Positions 25,014 through 32,724 of a DNA stretch of 50,242 nt are shown here, in pieces. Both the position numbers and the translations under genes were made by a program. The notes under the pieces were generated by a model, which saw only the letters and a program-made list of their open reading frames with translations, ran no database searches and was not told the origin of the DNA. This DNA is from Anaerolineae bacterium (GTDB lineage Bacteria > Chloroflexota > Anaerolineae > B4-G1 > DUEL01), in assembly GCA_016931695.1 (NCBI GenBank), contig JAFGEI010000025.1:71266-121507 (forward strand). The letters are read 5' to 3'. The first letter of the stretch is position 1. Every line of letters begins with the position of its first letter.

Positions 25014-26077
25014 CCCTCGATGACCTCCTTGCGAATGCGGGGGTCGACCACCGCCTGCAGCACGTCAAAGACAAACATCAGCGGCAGGACCAGCAGCACG
25101 CTGTAGACGGCAAAGCCCATCGCCACGGCCGTGTCGGGTGCAAAGGCCATCGAGCCGACGATCAGTTCCGATACGCCGGGAAAGCCAAACACTGCTTCGA
25201 TGACGAAAACGCCCATCACCAGCGCGGCGGCCGAAAGGGCAGCGCTGTTCAACGCCGGAACCACGGCGTTGCGCAAGGCGTGGGTCCAGACGACAGACTG
25301 GTGGGGCAGCCCTCTTCCGTGCGCCGCGACGATGTACTCCTTGCTGAATTCCTCGATCATCGCGGCGCGGGTCACCCGCCCAATCGTGGCCCAGTGGACC
25401 ATGCTGAGGGTAAAGGCGGGCAGGGCCAGGTGGCGAAAGGCGCTGAGGGTGATGTCGGGGCGGTTGTTGAGCAGGCCGTCGACGGTCAGTAGCCCGGTGA
25501 TGGTGCGAAATGAAGGGGCGTCAATCTCTAGGCTCTCGGCAATGCTGATCCGTCCGGGAGGAAACCAGTTCAACCCGGCGTAAAAGATCGTCAGCAGCAT
25601 CAGCCCCAGGATGAAAGGGGGAATGGACGTGGCGACGAAAGCGGCGAGCCGGAATCCGTGGTCGGCCGCCTGCCCGCGCTTCCACGCGGCCTGCCCGCCG
25701 CTGATGATTCCCAGGGGGACGAGAAAGAGAATCGAATAGAGAGTCAGCTCCGCCGTGGGCGGCGTTCGCTCCAGCAGCGCCTCCAGGACGTCACCGCGCA
25801 GCAGCGGACTCCAACCCCAGTCGCCCTGGAGCAGGCGCCAGGCCCAACGCGCGTATTGTATCGGGTAGGGATCGTCGAGCCCGTGTTCCTCAATCGCATT
25901 TTGGAGGTAGACTTCTGGGCGCAGGCCGGGATTGTTGGACTGCCCGCGCGGCAGGTAGAGCCCGGCCCGCACCTCGATGGGGGCCAGCATAATGATGCCG
26001 TAGAGGATGGCGGTGATGACCAGCAGGGTGACCGGTACGGTCAGCAGTCGGCGGACGAGAAAGCGAGCGAGCGGCAT
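25010..26077 (-). CDS. ABC transporter permease, DppB/OppB type
   Basis: 355 aa. N-terminal MPLARFLVRRLLTVPVTLLVITAILYGIIMLAP is the standard DppB opening. An unusually long periplasmic loop follows (about residues 35-90). The EAA-type loop TRAAMIEEFSKEYIVAAHGRGLPHQSVVWTHALRNAVVPAL is clear. The open frame runs upstream to a GTG at 26113, but that part overlaps the preceding gene and lacks homology, so the ATG at 26077 is chosen; its ribosome-binding site is weak. The preceding gene ends 14 nt upstream, so the three genes on this strand form one operon. Confidence 0.92.
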   Translation of the reverse strand: MPLARFLVRRLLTVPVTLLVITAILYGIIMLAPIEVRAGLYLPRGQSNNPGLRPEVYLQNAIEEHGLDDPYPIQYARWAWRLLQGDWGWSPLLRGDVLEALLERTPPTAELTLYSILFLVPLGIISGGQAAWKRGQAADHGFRLAAFVATSIPPFILGLMLLTIFYAGLNWFPPGRISIAESLEIDAPSFRTITGLLTVDGLLNNRPDITLSAFRHLALPAFTLSMVHWATIGRVTRAAMIEEFSKEYIVAAHGRGLPHQSVVWTHALRNAVVPALNSAALSAAALVMGVFVIEAVFGFPGVSELIVGSMAFAPDTAVAMGFAVYSVLLVLPLMFVFDVLQAVVDPRIRKEVIEG

Positions 26078-26091
26078 GATCGGCCTGGCCC

Positions 26092-27237
26092 TTACGGCGC
26101 CACTTGCACGCACCGGTCCAGGTGCGTCGGTGACGTACCGTGAAAACGGCAGATCATTTCGAACCCGCTGTCAAAGCGGGCGGACATAAAGACCCAGCCT
26201 CCTTGTTGCCCTGAATGGCCAAGTTCGTACGCTCCGCTCAGTTGATCTCGATGCTCGGTCCACCAGCGCAGCACTGACTCGTCGACGACGAGTTGTTGGA
26301 TCGGCCGCTCCATCCACCGCTGTACGCCGTGGCTGCCGAAATAAGCCAGGTCGTCCATCCAGTTCGAGACCTGTTCGGAAAAGCTGCTGCAGTAGGAAAC
26401 CTGCGTGCCGCCCACGACGCAGCGCATGACAAAGCCGTTGTCAAAGACGACGTCGGTGTAAAACTGGTAGAGGTAATCGACCTGATAACCGACCAGGTAG
26501 ACGGTGTATTCGTCCGAGAACTGGTCGATGTAGGGGGCGAGGGAGCTGTAAGCGAATCGATCTGCCTGGGCTTTTGCCAGGTCGCCGGCGACGATGAGAC
26601 CGATGATCTCTCCCGTACTTTGTTGCGGATCGCGTATCGGCTTGTTGATCATTTCTTCTACGGGCCAGCTCATCAGGACGAGCACAGGGAGGATGCCGAA
26701 AAATAGGTAGGCCCAGGAGCCGAAACTCATTTTGCCCTTGGCTGTCGCATGATCCCAGGCGCGTTCCAGCAGCAAGTACTCCAGGAACCCCGTTCCCGCG
26801 CCGGTCAGGGCGCCGGCAATGATGATAAAGGCGGTCTTGGCAGCAGCAGCGGGGCCGAAGGGAAAGACAACCAGCCCCTGCACGCGCCGGTCCAGCAGCC
26901 AGGTGACCAACGTGTTGCCTTCAAAGGGCATGTGACCGACCAGGACACCCAGGATGACGCCGCTCCCAATTCCCATCGCGACATAGACGGCGGCTGAATA
27001 AGATGTCGCTGCCAGTCGGCAGGACAGGCAGCAGATGACGACGGCGATGGGGATGCCCAACAGCAATTTTACCCACGCCAGGTGGGCATGGCTGGCAGCA
27101 AGCAACATGGCGTCTCGCCCCCAGACGATGAGCGCAAATCCGATCCCCAGAACCAGGCCATAAGCAGTCCCGGCGTTTGGAAAGAATTTGCGGGCTTGGG
27201 CCATTGTGCTCGAGTCTTGATCGTTTTTCCTCATCAT
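26092..27237 (-). CDS. multitransmembrane protein of unknown function
   Basis: 381 aa, not recognised. The first half holds about five membrane segments (AYGLVLGIGFALIVWG, LLLGIPIAVVICCLSC, AVYVAMGIGSGVILGVLVG, AFIIIAGALTGAGTGFLEYLLL, LFFGILPVLVLMSWPVEEM). The last 170 residues form a soluble, Tyr/Trp/Asp-rich extracytoplasmic domain with four cysteines (MRCVVGG, YCSSF, ICRFHG, DRCVQV) that could make disulfides. AAGGGGAA precedes the ATG. First gene of an operon with dppB/dppC, so it may be an accessory part of that transporter, but nothing in the sequence proves it. Confidence 0.75.
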   Translation of the reverse strand: MMRKNDQDSSTMAQARKFFPNAGTAYGLVLGIGFALIVWGRDAMLLAASHAHLAWVKLLLGIPIAVVICCLSCRLAATSYSAAVYVAMGIGSGVILGVLVGHMPFEGNTLVTWLLDRRVQGLVVFPFGPAAAAKTAFIIIAGALTGAGTGFLEYLLLERAWDHATAKGKMSFGSWAYLFFGILPVLVLMSWPVEEMINKPIRDPQQSTGEIIGLIVAGDLAKAQADRFAYSSLAPYIDQFSDEYTVYLVGYQVDYLYQFYTDVVFDNGFVMRCVVGGTQVSYCSSFSEQVSNWMDDLAYFGSHGVQRWMERPIQQLVVDESVLRWWTEHRDQLSGAYELGHSGQQGGWVFMSARFDSGFEMICRFHGTSPTHLDRCVQVAP

Positions 27238-27281
27238 GATTCCCCTTCACCTGCCGCGGGAGCAGGATTCGTTCGCCATTC

Positions 27282-27406
27282 GTAACTGCTCAGGCTGCCC
27301 GCCCGGATGCTCTCCCGTGCCAGAGAAGGGGGAAAATGTGGGCGCCGGCACCCACACCCTCCCCTTTTCCGGACTTGGATCCAGGGGCGACCGGCTGAGC
27401 AGTTAC
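27282..27406. repeat. inverted-repeat element, copy A
   Basis: GTAACTGCTCAG (27282-27293) and CTGAGCAGTTAC (27395-27406) are perfect 12-bp terminal inverted repeats bounding a 125-bp element with GC-rich internal palindromes (around TGTGGGCGCCGGCACCCACA). The core GGATGCTCTCCC...GCCAGAGAAGGGGG recurs in related copies near 40167 and 47628, and the GCCAGAGAAGGGGG half near 27634. No coding capacity and no obvious target duplication. MITE-like or large stem-loop repeat. Confidence 0.7.
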
Positions 27407-27572
27407 CGCCATTCCTTTCATAATACCTTCACCTGCCTGTTTAGGTTCAATTTGCGTGCCCGGTGTAGGGCGGACTGTTGTCCACCCCAAACGGCACAGG
27501 AGAAAGGGACGGAGCCTGTCCCGAGGGCCATCCGGTCTCTTTTTGGCGCGGCCATTTTTACCCGGACGACAG

Positions 27573-27601
27573 TTGTTTCTGCCACCGGGCCGTGGTATAC
27601 T
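27573..27601 (+). promoter_or_regulatory. promoter of the pyrimidine-nucleoside phosphorylase gene
   Basis: -35 TTGTTT (27573-27578), 17-bp spacer, -10 TATACT (27596-27601). The leader to the ATG at 27718 would be about 110 nt and contains a degraded copy of the inverted-repeat family. Confidence 0.65.
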
Positions 27602-27609
27602 CAAGATGT

Positions 27610-27670
27610 CTCATTTCTCAGGCTGCTTTCCCTGCCAGAGAAGGGGGCGCTGGCGGCGTTTGCAGGGACG
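27610..27670. repeat. degraded repeat-family copy in the phosphorylase leader
   Basis: TCTCAGGCTGC followed by CCCTGCCAGAGAAGGGGG matches the left end and core of element A (27282-27406). CCCTGC and a later GCAGGG can pair, so the RNA leader may fold into a stem. The right terminal repeat is missing. Confidence 0.45.
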
Positions 27671-27717
27671 GGTTGGCGGAATTGTTGTGCTCAGCGGCTA
27701 TATGTAGGAGGAAGAAC

Positions 27718-29022
27718 ATGCGCGCGGTCGAAATCATTGGCAAAAAACGGGATGGCGGCGAGTTGACTGCCAAAGAGATCCACTTTTTCGTCCGGGGATA
27801 CAGCCAGGGCGAGATCCCCGATTACCAGGCCGCCGCCTGGCTGATGGCGGTCTATTTGCAGGGGATGAGCGACCCGGAGGTACGAGAGCTGACGTTGGCA
27901 ATGGCTGAATCGGGAGACCAGTTGGACCTCCGGCCCGTTGCCCCGCTCGTGGTCGACAAGCATTCCAGCGGCGGCGTCGGCGACAAGGTCACCCTGGTCG
28001 TCGCTCCCACCGTCGCCGCCTGCGGCTTGCCGGTGGGCAAAATGACCGGGCGGGGATTGGGTTTTACCGGCGGTACGCTGGATAAACTGGAATCGATCCC
28101 CGGTTACCGCGCCGATCTCGCGCCGGAAGAGTTCCTGGCCCAGCTGGCCCGCATTGGCATCGTCCTGACCGGTCAATCGGCCAACCTGGCGCCCGCGGAT
28201 CGCAAGCTGTACGCCTTGCGGGACGTCACGGCGACCGTCTCTTCTCTGCCGCTCATCGTCAGCTCGATCATGAGCAAAAAGATCGCCGCTGGCACCGGTG
28301 GCATCCTACTCGACGTCAAGGTGGGGAGCGGGGCGTTCATGAAGACGGTGGAGGAGGCGGAGCGATTGGCCCAGGCGATGGTCGATATTGGCTCCCAGCT
28401 TGGGCGGCGGGTGCGGGCGCTCATCTCCGACATGAACCAGCCGCTGGGCTGGGCGGTAGGCAACGCCCTCGAGGTGCGGGAAGCCATCGATGCCTTGCAC
28501 GAAAGCGGGCCGGGCGACCTGCGTGAGCACTGCCTGGTCGTCGCCGGCGAGATGTTGGCGCTCGGGGAAAGAGCAGCTAACCCGGCCGAGGGAGTCGAGA
28601 TGGCAGCGGCAGCGATTGCCTCCGGTGCGGCCTGGCAAAAATTTCACACCCTGGTCGAGACGCAGGGCGGGAACACGGCCGTCATTGAGGACCCGGCCCG
28701 GCTGCCCAAGGCGCGGTGGATCGAGCCGATTCCCGCCCCCAGCAGCGGCTATCTGCACCGGGTCGATGCGGCTGGGATTGGGACGGCGGTGGTTGAACTG
28801 GGTGGCGGGCGGGAACAGAAGGATGACGCGATCGATCACGCGGTCGGGGTGATGACCCACTACAAGATCGGCGACCAGGTGAATCCAGCAAGCCCCTTGT
28901 TCACCATCCACGCCAACGACCGCGAGCGGCTGCAGGCGGCGCAGGAACGCCTCCTGGCGGCCCACACCATCGGCCCGGAACCGGTGGAGCCGCTGCCATT
29001 GTTCTACCGCCAGATTGGGTAG
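27718..29022 (+). CDS. pdp: pyrimidine-nucleoside phosphorylase
   Basis: Phosphorolysis of uridine, thymidine and deoxyuridine in nucleoside salvage. 434 aa, normal for the family. Signature DKHSSGGVGDKVTLVVAP, the glycine-rich KMTGRGLGFTGGTLDKLE, and SSIMSKKIAAGTGGILLDVKVGSGAF are visible. The C-terminal domain ends in AHTIGPEPVEPLPLFYRQIG. The ATG at 27718 follows AGGAGGAAG; the longer open frame upstream runs through the promoter and repeat and is not used. Thymidine phosphorylase (deoA) is close in sequence, so exact substrate range is open. Confidence 0.92.
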   Translation: MRAVEIIGKKRDGGELTAKEIHFFVRGYSQGEIPDYQAAAWLMAVYLQGMSDPEVRELTLAMAESGDQLDLRPVAPLVVDKHSSGGVGDKVTLVVAPTVAACGLPVGKMTGRGLGFTGGTLDKLESIPGYRADLAPEEFLAQLARIGIVLTGQSANLAPADRKLYALRDVTATVSSLPLIVSSIMSKKIAAGTGGILLDVKVGSGAFMKTVEEAERLAQAMVDIGSQLGRRVRALISDMNQPLGWAVGNALEVREAIDALHESGPGDLREHCLVVAGEMLALGERAANPAEGVEMAAAAIASGAAWQKFHTLVETQGGNTAVIEDPARLPKARWIEPIPAPSSGYLHRVDAAGIGTAVVELGGGREQKDDAIDHAVGVMTHYKIGDQVNPASPLFTIHANDRERLQAAQERLLAAHTIGPEPVEPLPLFYRQIG

Positions 29023-29044
29023 CTGGTCAATTGTGTGCTATAAT
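29015..29044 (+). promoter_or_regulatory. extended -10 promoter of the SPFH gene
   Basis: -10 TATAAT (29039-29044) with an upstream TGC (extended -10) and a weak -35 TTGGGT (29015-29020), spacer 18. It overlaps the end of the phosphorylase gene. The start is expected near 29051, about 54 nt before the GTG. Confidence 0.65.
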
Positions 29045-29104
29045 GGGGGGCAGGGAAAGCTGGATTGGCCCTGTCACAATCCCTAAAAATAAAGGAGGAA
29101 AACC

Positions 29105-29890
29105 GTGGAAATGGGAGGAGCATTTGCTGCTGGTGGTTGCATCGTTGTTGGTGTCATCGTGGTGGTTGGCATGCTGCTGTTGTCTGCCATCAAGCTGATC
29201 TACCAATATGAGCGGGGAGTGGTCTTTATGCTGGGCAAGTTTGTCGGCACCCGCGAGCCGGGGCTGACTTTGGTCATCCCCATCCTGCAGAGCATGCGCA
29301 AGGTGGACATACGCATCCAGACCGCCGACATTCCCCGCCAAGAGGTCATGACGCGAGATAACATCCCGATGCTGGTCAATGCCGTGGTCTATTTCAAGGT
29401 GATTAGTCCCGAGGACGTCATCATCAAGATCCAGGATCACGTCTTTGCCGTGCGCCAGTACACCCAGGCAGCGCTGCGGGACGTGATCGGCAACAGCGAA
29501 ATGGACTTTGTCCTCACCGAGCGCGAGCAGATTGCCGAGAGCATCAAAGAGATTGTCGATGCGGAGACCAGTGGCTGGGGTGTCGACGTCGAGTCGATCA
29601 AGATCCAGGAAGTCGAGCTGCCGGCCGAAATGAAACGGGCGATGGCCAAGCAGGCCGAAGCGGAGCGGGAGCGCCGCGCGGTGATCATTGCTTCTCAGGG
29701 CGAACTCTCGGCCTCGGAGAACCTGCGCCAGGCGGCCGAAAACCTGTCCAAGAGCAAGGGGGCGCTGCACCTGCGCACGCTGCAGACGATCCGCGACATT
29801 GCCGCCGATCCGTCGGAAAAAATCGTCCTCTTTGTTCCCTCCGACCTGGGCCGGACGCTCGGTTCCATTCTCGAGGGCGGGAAAGAGTAG
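29105..29890 (+). CDS. SPFH/band 7 (slipin-type) membrane protein
   Basis: 261 aa. One N-terminal membrane helix (CIVVGVIVVVGMLLLSAIKLIY) is followed by a band-7/PHB domain (YERGVVFMLGKFVGTREPGLTLVIPILQSMRKVDIR, FAVRQYTQAALRDVIG, WGVDVESIKIQEVELP) and a coiled-coil tail (MAKQAEAERERRAVIIASQGE). This is a stomatin/slipin scaffold of membrane microdomains. GTG start at 29105 behind AAAGGAGGAAAA; an ATG at 29111 is an alternative. No partner NfeD gene is adjacent, although one often accompanies slipins. The next gene starts 10 nt later. Confidence 0.92.
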   Translation: MEMGGAFAAGGCIVVGVIVVVGMLLLSAIKLIYQYERGVVFMLGKFVGTREPGLTLVIPILQSMRKVDIRIQTADIPRQEVMTRDNIPMLVNAVVYFKVISPEDVIIKIQDHVFAVRQYTQAALRDVIGNSEMDFVLTEREQIAESIKEIVDAETSGWGVDVESIKIQEVELPAEMKRAMAKQAEAERERRAVIIASQGELSASENLRQAAENLSKSKGALHLRTLQTIRDIAADPSEKIVLFVPSDLGRTLGSILEGGKE

Positions 29891-29899
29891 CTAACGCGC

Positions 29900-30589
29900 A
29901 TGCTCGATCACAAGCTTCGGTATTTGCAGATTGCTTTCAACTATGACATCGGGCTGGTCCAACAGCTTTTGCCAGCCATCGTGCGCAGCGTTCAGAACGT
30001 GCCTAGGGCGAGAGAGCGCATCCTGATGGAGGCTGGGACCCCCTACCTCAAGCGGGAGGGTATGGCTGGCATTCGGGTCATCCGCAGCCTGTGGCGGGGT
30101 CACGTCGTGGCCGATCTCAAGACGGTCGACGGCGCCATCGGCGAGGTCGATATGGCGCGTTCGGCCGGTGCGACGGCGGTGACGATCCTGGGCAACGCGC
30201 CGCCCGAGACGTTGAATCTCTTTGTCACCCGCTGCGCGGCACTGGGCATGGCCTCCATGATCGATATGCTGGGGGTGAAGGATCCCTTGCGTGTGCTAAT
30301 GCACCTGAAGCATCCTCCCGACGTGGTCGTGCTCCACCTGGCGCGGGATGAAGAAAACACCCGCGGGAAGGTCATCCAGTACCGGCACGTCAACCGCGTG
30401 CGCAGCAAGTTTGACGTCATCATCTCTGCTGCTGGCGGGGTAGATCTGAAGGAAGCCCGCAGTGCCATCTTTAACGGGGCCAACATCGTCGTCGCCAACC
30501 TGGTGCGACCGAGCGACCCCTGGGCCGGCATCCGCACCAACACCGACGTGGGGGCCATGGCGCAGCAGTTCTTGCAGACGATCGAATAA
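29900..30589 (+). CDS. orotidine-phosphate decarboxylase-fold enzyme (HUMPS-like)
   Basis: 229 aa. The active-site D-x-K-x-x-D of the OMPDC/HPS/KGPDC superfamily is present as ADLKTVDG near residue 70, then EVDMARSAGATAVTILG, VVVLHLARDEENT (histidine as in HPS, VLHxG-like) and at the end AAGGVDLKEARSAIFNGANIVVAN for the phosphate. It is closer to 3-hexulose-6-phosphate synthase than to PyrF, but the N-terminal 60 residues are longer than in HPS. The substrate is not certain. No HPI partner gene is near. Follows the SPFH gene by 10 nt with a poor ribosome-binding site. Confidence 0.75.
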   Translation: MLDHKLRYLQIAFNYDIGLVQQLLPAIVRSVQNVPRARERILMEAGTPYLKREGMAGIRVIRSLWRGHVVADLKTVDGAIGEVDMARSAGATAVTILGNAPPETLNLFVTRCAALGMASMIDMLGVKDPLRVLMHLKHPPDVVVLHLARDEENTRGKVIQYRHVNRVRSKFDVIISAAGGVDLKEARSAIFNGANIVVANLVRPSDPWAGIRTNTDVGAMAQQFLQTIE

Positions 30590-30624
30590 CGCGGGTTGTG
30601 CGGTTGCCAACCCCTGCCCTGCCT

Positions 30625-30667
30625 ATCCCCCCGTTCGCCCTTTGCTTTGTTCGGGCGACGGGGGGAT
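30625..30667. repeat. strong hairpin after the HUMPS-like gene
   Basis: ATCCCCCCGTTCGCCC (30625-30640) pairs with GGGCGACGGGGGGAT (30653-30667) with one bulged T and a 12-nt loop. There is no U-run on either strand, so it is not a textbook terminator, although it lies exactly between two transcription units and before the next promoter. Confidence 0.6.
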
Positions 30668-30702
30668 GGAACCCCGCGCTGCAAGCCCCTTTCACCTCGC
30701 GG

Positions 30703-30731
30703 TTGCAGAAGCAGCGGGCCGCTGATATAAT
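30703..30731 (+). promoter_or_regulatory. promoter of the lipid kinase gene (leaderless)
   Basis: -35 TTGCAG (30703-30708), 17-bp spacer, -10 TATAAT (30726-30731). The expected transcription start, near 30738, coincides with the GTG start codon, and no Shine-Dalgarno sequence is present. A leaderless mRNA is predicted. Confidence 0.75.
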
Positions 30732-30737
30732 GGTGGC

Positions 30738-31673
30738 GTGAAAGGACTCGTCATCTATAACCCCACTGCTGGTCCTTGGGATGTCAAACGCGAGTTGCAG
30801 CAGGTGCGGCAGGAATTGGCCCAGTGCGGTTGGTCACTGGATATCGAACTGTCGGGCTGCGTAAAAGATGTCTCTCGGCTGGCGCGCCAGGCGGCTTCTG
30901 CGCAGTTGGATGCGGTCTGGGCGGCCGGCGGGGACGGGACCGTCCGCGAGGTGGTCAATGGCCTGGTGGGGACAGAGACGGCGATGGGGGTGCTGCCAGT
31001 AGGAAGCCGCAATGTCTGGGCCAGGCAACTCAATCTGCCCGTTTTTTCGCTGGCTCATCCCTTTCATCTGCGCGAAGCAGCCGTCTCCCAGGCCAGGGGA
31101 GTGGTACGTCCCGTCGACGTGGGACAGGTTGGCAGCCAGTACTTTTTGCTCTGGGCCGGCATCGGATTCGATGCCTACGTGACAAAAGAGATGGAACCAC
31201 GCCACCGCTTGACCAAGCGGCTGGGGACCCTACCCTACATTGTCGCTTCGTTGATGCTGGCCCGCGATTTTTCCGGCGTGCGGGTGCGGATGATATTGGA
31301 CGGTCGGATCGTTCGGGGGCGCGTCGTGCTGGCTGTCGTGAGCAACACGCAGATGTATGCCGCTTTTCAGATGGCGGACCATGCACGTCTGGATGACGGG
31401 CTGCTGGATCTCTTTATCTTTAAGGGGACCGGGTTTTCGTACATCCTGCGCCACGCGATCAAGGTGTTTAGCGGGCGGCATCTCCAGGATCCCAAGGTCG
31501 TTCACCGGCAGGTGCGCCAGGTCGCCGTTTGGGCCGAGCAGCCGATGGATGTTCAGGCGGATGGCGACCCGGCCGGCACGACGCCGATCAGCCTGCGCGT
31601 CGTTCCCCGTGCGCTGCGAATTCTGGTCCCGCCGCAATCCCCCAACCATCTCTTTTCTTCGGAGGTACGATGA
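30738..31673 (+). CDS. diacylglycerol/lipid kinase family protein (DagK catalytic domain)
   Basis: 311 aa, soluble lipid kinase of the YegS/DgkB type that phosphorylates a lipid with ATP. The ATP loop GGDGTVREVVNGLVG (in WAAGGDGTV), LPVGSRNVWARQLNLP and the second-domain GIGFDAYVTKEME block are visible, as is QADGDPAGTTPISLRVVPRALRILVP at the end. VFNP-like opening MKGLVIYNPTAG. The GTG start is supported by a promoter ending 6 nt before it. The stop overlaps the antiporter ATG. Exact lipid substrate unknown. Confidence 0.9.
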   Translation: MKGLVIYNPTAGPWDVKRELQQVRQELAQCGWSLDIELSGCVKDVSRLARQAASAQLDAVWAAGGDGTVREVVNGLVGTETAMGVLPVGSRNVWARQLNLPVFSLAHPFHLREAAVSQARGVVRPVDVGQVGSQYFLLWAGIGFDAYVTKEMEPRHRLTKRLGTLPYIVASLMLARDFSGVRVRMILDGRIVRGRVVLAVVSNTQMYAAFQMADHARLDDGLLDLFIFKGTGFSYILRHAIKVFSGRHLQDPKVVHRQVRQVAVWAEQPMDVQADGDPAGTTPISLRVVPRALRILVPPQSPNHLFSSEVR

Positions 31674-32722
31674 AATACTTGCGACTGCTGCTCATCTGTG
31701 TCCCGGTTGCCCTCCTCTCGCGCTATCTGAACGGGCCCCCGGCTCTGACGTTCATCGCCGCGGCATTGGGCATCGTTCCTCTCGCCGAGCTGATGGGAGA
31801 AAGCACCGAGGCGCTGGCCGATCGGGCGGGATCCCAGTTGAGTGGGTTTCTCAACAGCACCTTGGGCAATGCCGCCGAGCTGATCATCACTTTCTTTGCC
31901 ATCCGCGCGGGGCTCTTGGAGCTGGTCAAAGCCTCGATCACCGGCTCTATCCTCGGCAACCTGTTGTTGGTGATGGGAGCGAGCCTGCTGGTCGGGGGGC
32001 TGCGCCATGGGACGCAAAAGTTCAACCGCAGCGAGGCTGGCTTGAACGCCACGATGCTGTTCCTGGCAGTCATTGCTCTGGGTATTCCTTCCCTGTTTGG
32101 TCACGCCATCGAGCAGGTCAACCACGACGCGGTAGAATACCTCAGCCTGGGCGTCTCCACGATGATGATCCTGCTGTATGCCCTCAGCCAGTTTTACCTC
32201 TTTCGCAACAGCCAGGCCAAGCTGCCGCTGAAAAAACCAGCTCATCGAACGGGACACCACTGGCCACTGCGGACTACCGTGATCGTTTTGGTCGTCTCGA
32301 CCATCTTTATCGCCTGGATGAGCGAGGTGTTGGTCAGCGTAGTCGAGCCGATGCTGGAGCACCTGGGCTGGACCGAGTTCTTTATCGGCATTGTGATTAT
32401 CCCCCTGGTGGGAAACGTGGCGGAGCACCTGGTGGCGGTCGAGGTCGCCGCCAAGAACCAGATGGACCTCAGCCTGAATATATCGGTCGGCTCTGGGCTC
32501 CAGGTCGCGCTCTTTGTCGCCCCGGTCCTGGTCTTTTTGAGTCTGGCGATGGGCAACCCGCTCACCCTGGTCTTTAACACCTTCGAGTTGGCGGCGCTGG
32601 GAGCGGCGTCGGTCATTGCCGGACTGGCCGCGCTGGATGGGGAGTCGAACTGGATGGAAGGCGTCCAGTTGCTCGTCGTCTATGTCATCCTGGTGATGGC
32701 CTTTTTCTTCCTGCCCGTCTGA
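31670..32722 (+). CDS. calcium/cation:proton antiporter (CaCA, Cax type)
   Basis: 350 aa with about eleven membrane helices. Both CaCA alpha repeats are clear: STLGNAAELIITFFAIRAG with GSILGNLLLVMGAS in the first half, and PLVGNVAEHLVAVEVAAKN with SVGSGLQVALFVAP in the second. FTIAWMSE-like FIAWMSEVLV precedes the second repeat. Exports Ca2+ in exchange for H+. The ATG at 31670 follows GGAGG and overlaps the kinase stop. The next gene begins 3 nt after its stop. Confidence 0.93.
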   Translation: MKYLRLLLICVPVALLSRYLNGPPALTFIAAALGIVPLAELMGESTEALADRAGSQLSGFLNSTLGNAAELIITFFAIRAGLLELVKASITGSILGNLLLVMGASLLVGGLRHGTQKFNRSEAGLNATMLFLAVIALGIPSLFGHAIEQVNHDAVEYLSLGVSTMMILLYALSQFYLFRNSQAKLPLKKPAHRTGHHWPLRTTVIVLVVSTIFIAWMSEVLVSVVEPMLEHLGWTEFFIGIVIIPLVGNVAEHLVAVEVAAKNQMDLSLNISVGSGLQVALFVAPVLVFLSLAMGNPLTLVFNTFELAALGAASVIAGLAALDGESNWMEGVQLLVVYVILVMAFFFLPV

Positions 32723-32724
32723 CC

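Larger units (their letters stand above)
27238..27717. other. 480-bp intergenic region between divergent operons
   Basis: No convincing gene. It holds the full inverted-repeat element A (27282-27406), the promoter (27573-27601) and leader of the phosphorylase gene with a degraded repeat copy, and on the minus strand a poor promoter-like TTGAAC/TATTAT pair (spacing 19) next to element A for the unknown membrane protein. Short open frames across it lack ribosome-binding sites and homology. Confidence 0.6.
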
